Source: Bog-756 sp963824645 (GTDB lineage: Bacteria > Actinomycetota > Acidimicrobiia > Acidimicrobiales > RAAP-2). Taken from it: a DNA stretch of 64,000 bases. Below the pieces are notes generated by a model, which did not search any database, had not been told where the DNA came from, and saw only the letters and a list, made by a program, of their open reading frames with translations. This document shows positions 9,323 through 17,944 of the stretch, piece after piece. Both the position numbers and the translations under genes were made by a program. The stretch lies in NCBI GenBank assembly GCA_963824645.1, contig CAWGQC010000010.1:124001-188000 (forward strand), read 5' to 3'. Position 1 is the first letter of the stretch. The number at the start of each line of letters is the position of its first letter.

Positions 9323-10504
9323 GTGACCGACATAGCCGAGCCGCAAATTGCCGACCTCCTGTTCTCCCAGGAGGTGGCTGACCACCCGCACGCCATGTAC
9401 GCCCGCCTACGGGACGAGTGTCCGGTGAGCCGCACCACGAGCGAAGGGGAATCGCCGCTGGTGCTGATCTCCCGCTACAACGACGTCCTCTGGGCCCTCC
9501 GCCATCCGGAGGTCTTCTCGTCGGCGGGCGGCACCATAGCCCTGGGTGAACAACCGCTGATCCCGGTCGAAGTCGATCCGCCCCGTCACACGGCCTACCG
9601 TCGCCTGCTCAACCCGCAGTTCGTCCCCCGCGAGATCGAGCGACTGGGCCCCGAGGTGCGGCTGGCCGTCAATGACCTCATCGACGGTTTCATCGAGCGG
9701 GGAGCATGTGATTTCCACGACGACTTCTCGACGCCGCTCCCCTCGGGGATCTTTCTGGCCCTGATGGGTCTGGAAATGTCCGATCTACCGATGTTCCTCC
9801 AGTGGCGGGACGACAGCATCCGACCCGATGTCGAGCCCGGCGACTTCGACGGAGCCGAGCGCATCCGGCAGGCCACGGCCCGGGCTGTCAGTGATTACTT
9901 CCGCACGGCCATCGAGGAACGGCGTCGACATCCAGACGACACGCTGCTGTCGTCGCTGGTCCATGCCCGGGTGGGTGGCGAGATGTTGACCGAGGTTGAG
10001 CTGTTGGGTATGGCCCACCTCCTGCTGCTGGGCGGTCTCGATACGGTGACCGCCACTCTCGACTGCATGATCGCCTACCTGTCCGGTCACCCCGGGGAAC
10101 GGCAGCGCATGGTTGACGATCCGTCCTCCATCCCCGGAGCCGTCGAGGAGATGTTGCGGTGGCTCACGCCGGTCATGGTGGTACCCCGAGTCGTCAGCCA
10201 GGAGGCAGAGCTCAACGGCGTCGCCCTGTCCGAGGGCGACCGAGTCCTTTTGGTACTCGGCGCCGCCAACGATGACCAGGAGTTCGAAGGAGGGGTCGAC
10301 CTCGGACGAACCCCCAATCGCCACCTTGCTTTCGGTGCCGGCAATCATCTGTGCCTCGGCGCCCACCTCGCCCGTCTGGAGCTCCGGATCGCCCTGGAGG
10401 AGTTCCACCGTCGGATTCCCCACTACAGGATCGCCGACGACTCCGAGGTTCACTTCTCACCGGGCATCCGTCAAGCCGATCATCTCCCCATCGTCTTCGG
10501 CTGA
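9323..10504 (+). CDS. Cytochrome P450
   Basis: A soluble bacterial-type cytochrome P450 of 393 residues, the usual length. Heme ligand Cys344 lies in FGAGNHLCLGAHLAR. The I-helix oxygen-activation motif is LLLGGLDTVTA, and the K-helix ExxR is EMLR. Such enzymes hydroxylate small lipophilic substrates using electrons from a ferredoxin, and a ferredoxin gene follows 24 bases downstream. The GTG at 9323 (VTDIAEPQIADLL) avoids the overlap with the preceding gene that the longer frame from 9209 would create. The N-terminus lacks a membrane anchor. The substrate cannot be read from the sequence; terpenoids, steroids or fatty acids are typical for actinobacterial relatives. Confidence 0.94.
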   Translation: MTDIAEPQIADLLFSQEVADHPHAMYARLRDECPVSRTTSEGESPLVLISRYNDVLWALRHPEVFSSAGGTIALGEQPLIPVEVDPPRHTAYRRLLNPQFVPREIERLGPEVRLAVNDLIDGFIERGACDFHDDFSTPLPSGIFLALMGLEMSDLPMFLQWRDDSIRPDVEPGDFDGAERIRQATARAVSDYFRTAIEERRRHPDDTLLSSLVHARVGGEMLTEVELLGMAHLLLLGGLDTVTATLDCMIAYLSGHPGERQRMVDDPSSIPGAVEEMLRWLTPVMVVPRVVSQEAELNGVALSEGDRVLLVLGAANDDQEFEGGVDLGRTPNRHLAFGAGNHLCLGAHLARLELRIALEEFHRRIPHYRIADDSEVHFSPGIRQADHLPIVFG

Positions 10505-10528
10505 CATGGGTACGGAGTCCCGTCGCCA

Positions 10529-10735
10529 GTGACCGTCCGCATCGTCATCGACCGTGAGGTCTGCATGGGATCAGGCAACTGCTCGTACTGGGCACCCGGT
10601 CTCTTCGATCTGGACGACGACGGCATCGCCGTGGTGGTCGGCGACCCCGCCGGACGGGAGGAGGACATTCGGCTGGCCGTCGAGGGCTGTCCCACCCGGG
10701 CCATCAGTACCTCGGAGGTCGACGGACCGCCCTGA
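10529..10735 (+). CDS. Small P450-partner ferredoxin, [3Fe-4S] type
   Basis: A 68-residue ferredoxin. Three cysteines are placed as in P450-associated [3Fe-4S] ferredoxins: Cys12 and Cys18 in VCMGSGNC, and Cys54 in EGCPTRAI. The fourth ligand position of a [4Fe-4S] site (between the first two cysteines) is a glycine or serine here. It starts at GTG 10529, 24 bases after the P450 stop, so the two are almost certainly co-transcribed and it delivers electrons to that P450. No ferredoxin reductase gene is nearby, so a shared reductase elsewhere is implied. The acidic LDDDG face is typical of these ferredoxins. Confidence 0.92.
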   Translation: MTVRIVIDREVCMGSGNCSYWAPGLFDLDDDGIAVVVGDPAGREEDIRLAVEGCPTRAISTSEVDGPP

Positions 10736-10748
10736 TCCCTCGACTTCC

Positions 10749-11603
10749 TCAGCCACCGCCATGGGTGAGGTCGCCGTAGAGGTCGGGTCGCCGATCGCGG
10801 AAGATTCCCCAACCGGCCCGATCGGCGGTGGCTTGGGCCATGTCCAGTTCGGCGTAGATGGTCTCGACCGTGTCCCGCCCGGCCTGGGCCAGAGTCCGGC
10901 CCCGATGATCGACGATGAAGGACGATCCGTAGAAAGTGATGGCCTCCTCGGTTCCCACCCGATTGGCGGCGACGACGGGGACATGGTTGGACACGGCGTG
11001 CCCCTCCATGGCCCTGCGCCACATATCGGAGGTGTCGTTGCCGGCCTGACTCCCGACCTCGCTGCCTATGGCTGTGGGGTAAAGGAGGACGTCGGCGCCC
11101 TGTAGGGCCATGGCCCGGGCTGCCTCGGGAAACCACTGATCCCAGCAGATGGCCACCCCGATCCGGCCATGCCCTGTGGCCCAGACCCTGAAGCCGGTAT
11201 CGCCGGGGGTGAAGTAGAACTTCTCCTCGTAACCGGGCCCGTCAGGGATGTGTGATTTGCGGTAAATGCCCAGTACGTTCCCGTCTTCGACGATGGCCAC
11301 CGAGTTGTAATAGGAAGGTTGGGCATCCTCGAAGAAGGAGACCGGGACCACCGCACCGGTCCCCGCCGTCACCTTCTGGACGGCCTGGACGGCCGGATTC
11401 TCCTCCGTGGTGGTTGCCCACGAGAAGAATTCCTGCCGTTCGAACTGGCAGAAATAGCGCCCCTCGAACAGTTCGGGAGGCAGGACGATGCCGGCACCGG
11501 CGCCAACGGCTTCCGACACGGCGGCGACGATGCTGTCGCGGTTCTCCTGGCGGTCCTGGCCGAATCCTTGTTGGATGGCCGCCACCACAACCGTCTGGGT
11601 CAT
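10749..11603 (-). CDS. aguB: N-carbamoylputrescine amidase (nitrilase superfamily)
   Basis: A 284-residue member of the carbon-nitrogen hydrolase superfamily. It carries the Glu-Lys-Cys triad: Glu44 in PELFEGRYF, Lys116 in YRKSHIPDGPGY and Cys153 in ICWDQWFPEAAR. These flanking sequences match AguB/N-carbamoylputrescine amidase, which releases putrescine, CO2 and ammonia. The next gene, divergent and 170 bases away, is agmatine deiminase, which makes the substrate, so the pair encodes the agmatine-to-putrescine route. The gene is convergent with the ferredoxin (13-base gap). It acts in the cytoplasm; length is normal. Confidence 0.93.
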   Translation of the reverse strand: MTQTVVVAAIQQGFGQDRQENRDSIVAAVSEAVGAGAGIVLPPELFEGRYFCQFERQEFFSWATTTEENPAVQAVQKVTAGTGAVVPVSFFEDAQPSYYNSVAIVEDGNVLGIYRKSHIPDGPGYEEKFYFTPGDTGFRVWATGHGRIGVAICWDQWFPEAARAMALQGADVLLYPTAIGSEVGSQAGNDTSDMWRRAMEGHAVSNHVPVVAANRVGTEEAITFYGSSFIVDHRGRTLAQAGRDTVETIYAELDMAQATADRAGWGIFRDRRPDLYGDLTHGGG

Positions 11604-11772
11604 CGGGTTCCCCCGCTCCGACCTCTCTGGGCCTGCTCGGGCAACAATGCCACTCTGTCCCCCTTGGAGGAGTGATCCGGTACCAGGCTCAACTGGCGCG
11701 GGACGAGACTACCGGTCCGGCCTCCACAGTAGGATTTCGGAGCCCACTCCCCTCGAATCAGGAGGTCTGCTG

Positions 11773-12873
11773 TTGCCCTCGCGCACCCTCGGGTCGACCC
11801 CCCAGGCTGACGGGTTTGCCATGCCGGCCGAGTGGGAGACGCACGAGCGCTGTTACCTGATCTGGCCCGAGCGGACCGACAACTGGGGCTGGGGGGCCAA
11901 GCCGGCGCAGACGGCATTCGTGCAGGTGGCCGAATCGATAGGTCGCAGCGAGCCGGTCACCATGCTGGTGTCGGCCCGGCAGTGGGAACACGCCCGTGCG
12001 TCCTGCTCGGACGCCATCACGGTGGTGGAGACCACGACGGACGACGCCTGGGTACGGGACACCGGCCCGACCTTTGTGGTCAACCGCTCGCTCGGTCAGC
12101 GGCGGGGGGTCGACTGGATCTTCAACGCCTGGGGTGGGCTCGAGGGTGGCCTGTACTTTCCCTGGGCCAACGACGATCTGGTGGCGGCCAAGGTGTGCGA
12201 CCTGGAGGATGCGGATCGCTACCGCGCACCTCTCGTGCTCGAAGGCGGCTCGATCCACGTGGATGGCGAGGGGACCTGCATCACCACCGAGGAGTGCCTG
12301 CTCCATCCCAATCGCAATCCGCATCTGTCCCGCCAGGACATCGAGGCGCTGTTGGGTGCCTACCTCGGCGTGGAGAAGGTGATCTGGATTCCCCGTGGTG
12401 TCTTCGGTGACGAGACTGACGGCCACGTGGACAACCTGGCCTGCTTCTCCCGCCCGGGCCGGGTCCTGCTGACCTGGACCGAAGAGACCGGTGACCCCCA
12501 GGCGGCCATTTCGCGGGAGGCCCGGGCCACCCTGGAGTCGGCCACCGACGCCCGTGGACGCCAGTTGGAGGTGGGGCTCCTGCCTGCCCCCGGTCCTCTC
12601 GCCATCACCAGCCAGGAAGCTTCCGGGGTCGATCACGGAGAGCAGGCGCGTCCGCGTTCCGCCGGTGACCGGTTGGCCGCTTCCTACGTCAATTTTCTCA
12701 TCACCAATTCGGTGGTGGTCCACCCCCTTCTGGACGAGCGCTTCGACGACGAGGTGGGCGCCCTTCTCGGTGCCGAGTTTCCCGATCGTCGGATCGAAGG
12801 TGTGCCCGGCCGCCAGATCCTCCTCGGCGGGGGAAACGTGCACTGCATCACCCAGCAGGTGCCGCGTATCTGA
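11773..12873 (+). CDS. aguA: Agmatine deiminase
   Basis: A 366-residue peptidyl-arginine-deiminase-family enzyme that converts agmatine to N-carbamoylputrescine. The catalytic Cys358 is in GGGNVHCITQQ, close to the C-terminus as in the family; the conserved WVRDTGPTFV and GDETDGHVDN blocks are present, as is the N-terminal AMPAEWETHERCYLIWPE. The start is a TTG at 11773, preceded by a perfect AGGAGG at 11760-11765 with 7-base spacing; the upstream extension to 11488 overlaps aguB and looks non-coding. It is divergent from aguB, so both may share one control region. Confidence 0.94.
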   Translation: MPSRTLGSTPQADGFAMPAEWETHERCYLIWPERTDNWGWGAKPAQTAFVQVAESIGRSEPVTMLVSARQWEHARASCSDAITVVETTTDDAWVRDTGPTFVVNRSLGQRRGVDWIFNAWGGLEGGLYFPWANDDLVAAKVCDLEDADRYRAPLVLEGGSIHVDGEGTCITTEECLLHPNRNPHLSRQDIEALLGAYLGVEKVIWIPRGVFGDETDGHVDNLACFSRPGRVLLTWTEETGDPQAAISREARATLESATDARGRQLEVGLLPAPGPLAITSQEASGVDHGEQARPRSAGDRLAASYVNFLITNSVVVHPLLDERFDDEVGALLGAEFPDRRIEGVPGRQILLGGGNVHCITQQVPRI

Positions 12874-12876
12874 GGG

Positions 12877-13671
12877 TCAGTCGTCTTCGGTGGTGCTGGT
12901 GCCGACATGGGCGGACATGCCGCCGTCGATGGTGATCATCTGGCCGGTGATATAGCGGGACTCGTCGGAGGCCAGGAAGACCACCAGGTCGGCGATGTCC
13001 TCGGGTTGCCCGAGGTAAGGGGTGAGGGTCTGCCGACCGAGTTTCTCCAGGATGCTCTCGTTGAGATGGGCGCGGACGGCGTCGGTGATGATGAGTCCGG
13101 GAACAATGGTGTTGACCCGCACCCCCTGTTTGCCGTGCCCGGCCGCGGTGTACATGGTCAAGGCATTGACCCCGGCCTTGGACACTCCGTAGGCGGTGCG
13201 GGTGCGGTCACCCTTGAGCGATGCACCCGACGACATATTGATGATCGACCCACCGCCGGTGCGGATCATGGCCGGAATGGCGTGCTTGCTGGTCAGCATC
13301 TGACTTTGCAGGTTCACGGCCAAGGTCCTCTCCCAGACATCCAGCGAGAGCTCGGTCACCCGGGTGTCGCGCCCGAGGAAATCGGAATCGGTCAGGGCGG
13401 CATTGTTATGAAGTATGTCGAGGCGTCCGAATCGTTCGAGCGTGAAGGCAATGGCGCCGACCACGTCATTTTCGTCGGACAGGTCAGCATGTACCAGCGA
13501 GGCGGATCCGCCCACCGCTTCGACGCCTTCCACCGTTCGCCCCGCCCCTTCGGTGTCGATGTCGATCACCATGACCGACGCACCTTCGTGAGCCAGGCGA
13601 CGGGTCGTGGCCGCACCTATTCCCCCGGCCCCACCGGTCACCACCGCCACTTTTCCGTCGAGACGACCCAT
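12877..13671 (-). CDS. Short-chain dehydrogenase/reductase
   Basis: A classical 264-residue SDR. The NAD(P) motif TGGAGGIG is at 12-19, Asp38 at the end of beta2 (VIDID) favours NAD(H), the NNAA block is at 89-92, and the catalytic Ser148, Tyr161 and Lys165 lie in NMSSGAS and YGVSK. The C-terminal FLASDESRYITGQMITIDGG is typical. It converges with aguA with a 3-base gap and has no same-strand operon partner. The oxidised alcohol or ketone substrate is unknown. Confidence 0.92.
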   Translation of the reverse strand: MGRLDGKVAVVTGGAGGIGAATTRRLAHEGASVMVIDIDTEGAGRTVEGVEAVGGSASLVHADLSDENDVVGAIAFTLERFGRLDILHNNAALTDSDFLGRDTRVTELSLDVWERTLAVNLQSQMLTSKHAIPAMIRTGGGSIINMSSGASLKGDRTRTAYGVSKAGVNALTMYTAAGHGKQGVRVNTIVPGLIITDAVRAHLNESILEKLGRQTLTPYLGQPEDIADLVVFLASDESRYITGQMITIDGGMSAHVGTSTTEDD

Positions 13672-13821
13672 GTTCAGTTCACCCTTCGCTCCCGGTCGGG
13701 ATCGGGCCGTGCCGTCGCCGACTGAACTTCATTGTGGAGACACCGGTAGACGTCCATGTCGCCTGGTGACACTACGGGAGATCCCCCCACCAGAACCAGG
13801 TCCGATGGACCCCGAGGAGGA

Positions 13822-15150
13822 TCAGGTCCCGGGCGTGCCCGGAGGAGGCGTGACCGGTACGGGATTGGTGACACTCGATCCCAGACAGATGAAGACCTGC
13901 TTGCCCGGGGCGAAGACGGGCACGTAGGCATCCCCCTTCACCTGAACGAAGGAGCTGCAGGCCGGCAGGGTCACCCCCGTGTGGTTGACCGCCCAGTTGA
14001 CCGGCGCCGACACACCGTTGGCGGTGAAGTTGGTGATCTTGTTGGTGGCGTTGACGACCGCGGCCTGGGTGACGTCAGCGCCGGCCGCTTTGACACCGGC
14101 GGCGATGAGAGCGGCCGACTGCCATCCGAGGAAAGAGACCCCGTTGTAGGTAAAGGTCGGTTCGTATTTTGTCATGGCGGCGATGTAGGCCTGAAGACCC
14201 GGATAGGTGTTGCCGTACACCGCCTTGTTGGCCGCCGCGAAGGGCACGGCTGAAGCGTTCAATACGTAGACTCCCTGCATCAGACTGCTGTACTGGTTGA
14301 GCAGGGCCTGGTCGTAGCCGTTGAGCCAGAACTGCTTGATCTTCAGCCCGTACTGCTGGATGTCGCGGGCCAGGGTGATGTTGTCAGACGCCTGCATACA
14401 GGTGACGACCAGTTGGGCGCCGGTTTCTTGCAATTTCTGCACATCGGCGTTGTAACTCCCACCGAGCTGTGCTCCCACGTCAGAGAGAACGACATTGATG
14501 CCCGCCTTCTTCATGCCCTGGGCGTAGGTGCTGCAGGCGTCGTAAGAGGAGGCGATGGACGGGCCATAGCTTATGAAGGCGACCGACTTGGCCTTCACCT
14601 TTTTGATCAGATAGGCCATGGTCGGGAACCCGTTGGAGTAGACCTGGGTGGAGCCGCCCACCGCGAAAAGGTTGGGCGCGGTCTGCCAATTGCTGCTCAC
14701 GTTGTATCCGTAGGTGGGTGTTTTGGTGGTGACGAAGAAGCCCGGGGCGAACCAGGCGGAGGCTACGCCGATGGCGAACACGTGGTCCTGGTCGACCAGG
14801 GTGCGGGCATCCTGGACGAACTGGCTGGGTGACCCACCGTCGTCGAGAGAGTGGGTGAGCACGATCTTGTGACCGTTGACCCCACCCTGGGCATCCAGCG
14901 CGTTGAAGTAGGCGACCATGCCGGGCGCCAGTCCTCCGAAGTAGCCCGCCAGGGGTCCCGAGAGCGACGAGATGGCCCCTACATTCACCTGGGTGGCTCC
15001 GTGACTCGTCGATCCGGTGGTGGAGGACGAGCTGGCCGCCGTGGTCGTCGTCGTACCCGCCGAATTGCCCGACGAACATCCGGCAGCGGCCGCCACCACC
15101 CCCAGGATCAGTACATACCGCCAGGTCGAGAGCCGCTTGCGCTGTCCCAT
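13822..15150 (-). CDS. Substrate-binding lipoprotein of a branched-chain amino acid-type ABC transporter
   Basis: A 442-residue lipoprotein. The N-terminus is a short signal (RKRLSTWRYVLILGVVAAAAGC) ending in a lipobox AAGC, followed by a Thr/Ser-rich linker and then a periplasmic-binding-protein-like fold of the LivJ class (QVNVGAISSLSGPLAGYFGG, DDGGSPSQFVQDARTLVDQDHVFA). The ATG at 15150 has GGGGGA ten bases upstream and gives the signal peptide; the longer frame to 15597 does not. It would deliver an amino acid, amide or small acid to a permease, but no permease or ATPase genes are adjacent, so it is an orphan here. The C-terminus ends in a Pro-rich tail. Confidence 0.9.
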   Translation of the reverse strand: MGQRKRLSTWRYVLILGVVAAAAGCSSGNSAGTTTTTAASSSSTTGSTSHGATQVNVGAISSLSGPLAGYFGGLAPGMVAYFNALDAQGGVNGHKIVLTHSLDDGGSPSQFVQDARTLVDQDHVFAIGVASAWFAPGFFVTTKTPTYGYNVSSNWQTAPNLFAVGGSTQVYSNGFPTMAYLIKKVKAKSVAFISYGPSIASSYDACSTYAQGMKKAGINVVLSDVGAQLGGSYNADVQKLQETGAQLVVTCMQASDNITLARDIQQYGLKIKQFWLNGYDQALLNQYSSLMQGVYVLNASAVPFAAANKAVYGNTYPGLQAYIAAMTKYEPTFTYNGVSFLGWQSAALIAAGVKAAGADVTQAAVVNATNKITNFTANGVSAPVNWAVNHTGVTLPACSSFVQVKGDAYVPVFAPGKQVFICLGSSVTNPVPVTPPPGTPGT

Positions 15151-15323
15151 GTCCAGTCCCCCTTGTCCGATCCGTTGAGTGGCGCCGTCGAGCAACATGA
15201 GCCGCCTTTGATGTTTGGTCGAGCGGGCGTCGTCGCTGGTGACCATAGCTGGGCCGGGTGCGGATGACCGGGTTCCGACGATCGATGAGACGGGGCCTTT
15301 CCGTTTGGACGGAACCGGTGCCT

Positions 15324-15665
15324 TCAGCGAAACAAAGCCACCGCGCCCGCCACCACCAGGGCACATCCGACCAGTCCGAGTACTCGACGCCACGGGTTGA
15401 CCCCTCGGACCACCTCGTCGCCGGCCCACCAAGCCAACGCCGCCACCGCCAACCAGGCGGCGGCGGTGTGGACCCGGCTTCCGGACGGGATGATCCAGCG
15501 CAGCGCCGTGGCGGCCACAAAGAGCCACAGGGCGGCGTTGGGGAACTGGGCGATGGTGATCCGGCCGGTGTCCCGGTTCCGGAAGAGCCAGTCCCACAAT
15601 CCGGGGCGGTCGGGTGGGCGGTCCGGTGGTGAGTTGGGCCCGGGCGGGGGAACGGGATCGGCCAC
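15324..15665 (-). CDS. Small membrane protein of unknown function
   Basis: Starting at GTG 15665, this 113-residue protein has a Pro-rich head (PVPPPGPNSPPDRPPDRP), then DWLFRNRDTGRITIAQFPN and three hydrophobic segments (ALWLFVAATALRWIIP, AAAWLAVAALAWWAGDEV and VLGLVGCALVVAGAVALF). I recognise no characterised family. It lies 44 bases downstream of the BlaI-like regulator on the same strand and may be the last gene of that cluster. The longer open frame to 16028 overlaps the regulator and is not credible upstream of 15665. Confidence 0.6.
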   Translation of the reverse strand: MADPVPPPGPNSPPDRPPDRPGLWDWLFRNRDTGRITIAQFPNAALWLFVAATALRWIIPSGSRVHTAAAWLAVAALAWWAGDEVVRGVNPWRRVLGLVGCALVVAGAVALFR

Positions 15666-15709
15666 AGCCTCAGTCTGCCGTGGCCTCGGGCGGGATCCGT
15701 GCGCCCGGC

Positions 15710-16147
15710 CTAAGGACGTGAGGCGCGTTCGAGCCTGTTCAGAGCCCGACGGAGGATCGACGCTTCCGCCTCCGACAGGCTTTCGGCGAAGCGGAGCAGG
15801 GCAGACTCGGGGTCCTTGTCGTGGTGCAGTGTGGCGTGCATGAGGACGGCGGTGTGCGAGCCCTTGTTGCCAACGGCAGCGAACCGGATCTTCCGACCGA
15901 CCATCCTCCGGGTCAGCAACCCCTTGTGGCCCAGACGATCGAGGATGGTGGCCACCGTCGTATAGGCGTACGCGGGGAGCTGATCGGCCACCTGGCGACC
16001 GGACAATTCGCCGCCCTCCGAGTTCCACAGGATCTCCATTACCCGTCGCTCGAGTTCACCGAGGCTGGCTGCGCCGCACCTGCAGTCGTCACAGCCACAA
16101 GGATCGCACGAGCACATGGGGTTGTTGCACGTCGAGCTGATGGTCAT
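15710..16147 (-). CDS. BlaI/MecI/CopY-family repressor with cysteine-rich N-terminus
   Basis: A 145-residue regulator. Residues 28-105 form the winged-helix DNA-binding domain of the BlaI/MecI/CopY family (LGELERRVMEILWNSEGGEL...YTTVATILDRLGHKGLLTRR) and the C-terminus is the helical dimerisation part. Ahead of it, residues 7-24 contain seven cysteines in a CxCxxCxCxxCxC arrangement, which looks like a metal-binding site. In characterised CopY proteins the copper-binding cysteines are at the C-terminus, so an N-terminal position is unusual. It lies 48 bases downstream of the DUF5134 gene on the same strand and probably represses this cluster through the dyad at 17928-17944. Metal identity is inference. 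Confidence 0.88.
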   Translation of the reverse strand: MTISSTCNNPMCSCDPCGCDDCRCGAASLGELERRVMEILWNSEGGELSGRQVADQLPAYAYTTVATILDRLGHKGLLTRRMVGRKIRFAAVGNKGSHTAVLMHATLHHDKDPESALLRFAESLSEAEASILRRALNRLERASRP

Positions 16148-16195
16148 CGATGGTCTTCCTTCACGTCAGGTCCGGCGGGCGGGGGCCGTCCACTC

Positions 16196-16864
16196 CTAGA
16201 GCAGTAGTAAGAGCATGAAGCCCATGGCAATGCACATGACGACATGGCTGGCATCCTCGAGCCAGGGGGCGGTGATGAGCGCCTCGACGGTTCCGGCCGA
16301 CGGTCCTCCTGTGATCTTGAGACGCGATGGCGCTGATCGGCCGCCGCCGAGGTAGTCGGAAGCGTGAGTGCCGTGGTGGGACGCACCTTTGGCCGGCGAC
16401 GCGAGAGTGAAGACGGCGGAGGCCAGGAGCACCATGACCAGGAGGAAACCCAAACCGGGATCCAGTCTGGCGGCGGCGGGCGAGGCGGACATGGCCATGG
16501 CCCCCAGGCGGGCAGCCGGGCCTGCCGGATACCAGTACATGAGGAGCATGGCCAGGCTCATGGCGGCGTGGACGGCCTCGTGGGGGAGGTGCAGACCCCA
16601 CCGCTGGATGGACTGCAGCGTCCGGGCCACGAACCAGACCAGGAGGATGCTGAAGATGAGCTCCCAGATGGCGTTGGGACCGAACGCCCATCGTCCGACG
16701 AACATGCCGGCCATCGACACCCCCATGACGATGTGGGCCACATCGACGTCCCGACCGACGAACTGCCGCATGGGCACCGATATGGCCAGCAGGGCCAGCC
16801 CGTAGCCGGCGACGGCCAGCATCACCAGCCCGAACAGGTAGTACAGCCATGCCGGCGGACCCAT
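16196..16864 (-). CDS. DUF5134-type membrane protein with repeated His/Met motifs
   Basis: A 222-residue integral membrane protein with about six hydrophobic segments, resembling the actinobacterial DUF5134 family. The motif H-x-x-M-x-x-x-M occurs three times, each at a membrane segment: DVAHIVMGVSMAGMFV, EAVHAAMSLAMLLMYW and DASHVVMCIAMGFMLL. Buried His/Met sets of this kind are often used for copper or heme, so a metal transport or storage role is plausible, but no function is established for the family that I can cite. The gene starts 4 bases after the upstream membrane gene's stop and precedes the BlaI-like regulator, so the cluster is co-transcribed. Confidence 0.8.
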   Translation of the reverse strand: MGPPAWLYYLFGLVMLAVAGYGLALLAISVPMRQFVGRDVDVAHIVMGVSMAGMFVGRWAFGPNAIWELIFSILLVWFVARTLQSIQRWGLHLPHEAVHAAMSLAMLLMYWYPAGPAARLGAMAMSASPAAARLDPGLGFLLVMVLLASAVFTLASPAKGASHHGTHASDYLGGGRSAPSRLKITGGPSAGTVEALITAPWLEDASHVVMCIAMGFMLLLLL

Positions 16865-16868
16865 GTGA

Positions 16869-17876
16869 TCAGCCCTCCCTCAGGGCGGACGGGTTTACCG
16901 GCGAAGGTCGGCGCCAGCCCGGCGAGCCCGGGGTCAACGGCCAGTAGATGAGGGCGAACAGGATCACCGGCGGTCCCGAGTTCGGGTCGGTGGCCCCACC
17001 GGCCAGGATCCCGCCCACATCCTGAACGGCGACCCAGATGACAATGAAGACGGCAATGGTCACCACCAGAGTGATCTGGGTGATCGGCGCCGGGAGGTAT
17101 ACCCCGACGGCCACGAGGAGGCAGACCACGGACAGCAGGATGGCCACCGGCGTTCCGTGGTGGAGAAGGAAGGACCCGCTGACCCGGTCGATGTGGGCCA
17201 ACCAGCCCGGCTGCCCGTTGTCGAGGTCGGCCACCAGGTCGTGCAACGCCCGAGGCGAGCGGCCCGAACCGACCAGGCACAGAAGGCCCAACAGAATCCA
17301 GACCGTCACCCAGATGACCTTGGCGGCCGCCACGCCCACGGTGCGGGCGGCGACGAAGGGCAGGTCAGAACCGTCGGTAGGCCACAACAGCACGGCCAGG
17401 AGGGCGTAGTAGAGAACTCCCCCGGGTCCTCCGCCCAGCGGAGTGGCTCGGCCGGACAGGAGGCCACCCAACCCCTCGCCGAACCACCACACGCTGAGCG
17501 ACCACACGATGGAGAGCAGAAGAGCCGGCTTGCAGGTTCGTTTCGACACGATGCCGAATGCGATGAGGAACTGGATGAAGGCGAAGGCGGTGTCGGTGGC
17601 GATGGGTTGGTGGTAGACCAGCGAGCCATTCCAGGTGATGGAGTGGGCCACCCACCCCGGGTTCCCGGTGGCGGCGCTCTTCAACATGCCACTGAAGCCG
17701 TTGGGTCCGCGGGTGAACATGAACGGCTGAATCTGGAGCACGGCGTCGAGCAGCCACAGTGTGGCCAGCAGCAGTCGGCACGTTCGTTGCCGATCCCGCG
17801 GCTGGTCAAGAGGGGCGCTGGCACTCAACTGCGGGCCGACGGTGCGGGCGCCCGGTTGGACGTCGACTTCGACCAC
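16869..17876 (-). CDS. Multi-pass membrane protein, first gene of the BlaI/DUF5134 cluster
   Basis: From the GTG at 17876 this is a 335-residue protein with 7-8 hydrophobic segments. Landmarks include LLLATLWLLDAVLQIQPFMF near the N-terminus, AGNPGWVAH-like text (TGNPGWVAHSITWNGSLVYH) and LLHHGTPVAILLSVV. I have seen this sort of protein next to DUF5134 genes in actinobacteria but cannot name a function; DoxX-like is a possible loose description. The GTG at 17876 follows AGGGGGCGGGGC and is preferred to the GTG at 17936, which lies inside the palindrome at 17928-17944. It overlaps no neighbour and leads the four-gene cluster. Confidence 0.75.
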   Translation of the reverse strand: MVEVDVQPGARTVGPQLSASAPLDQPRDRQRTCRLLLATLWLLDAVLQIQPFMFTRGPNGFSGMLKSAATGNPGWVAHSITWNGSLVYHQPIATDTAFAFIQFLIAFGIVSKRTCKPALLLSIVWSLSVWWFGEGLGGLLSGRATPLGGGPGGVLYYALLAVLLWPTDGSDLPFVAARTVGVAAAKVIWVTVWILLGLLCLVGSGRSPRALHDLVADLDNGQPGWLAHIDRVSGSFLLHHGTPVAILLSVVCLLVAVGVYLPAPITQITLVVTIAVFIVIWVAVQDVGGILAGGATDPNSGPPVILFALIYWPLTPGSPGWRRPSPVNPSALREG

Positions 17877-17927
17877 GCCCCGCCCCCTTCGCCTCGACGG
17901 CGGTTGAGTACGACAACCTCCAGTACT

Positions 17928-17944
17928 TACTACCACTTGTAGTA
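17928..17944. promoter_or_regulatory. Dyad TACTAC-N5-GTAGTA, candidate operator of the BlaI-like repressor
   Basis: A perfect 6-base inverted repeat with 5-base spacer lies about 50 bases upstream of the chosen start of the membrane/DUF5134/BlaI cluster and about 95 bases upstream of the giant secreted gene on the other strand. BlaI/MecI/CopY repressors bind short dyads of the TACA...TGTA or ACTAC...GTAGT kind, and a TGTAGTA half is visible. Binding is inferred. Confidence 0.6.

Noticed and set aside
13822..15597. 591-codon version of the binding lipoprotein
   Set aside because: The first 149 codons lack a signal and the lipobox would lie internally; the ATG at 15150 gives a normal lipoprotein start.
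16869..17876. CopD-type copper transporter
   Set aside because: The His/Met arrangement and segments do not match CopD; only the neighbours suggest a metal link.
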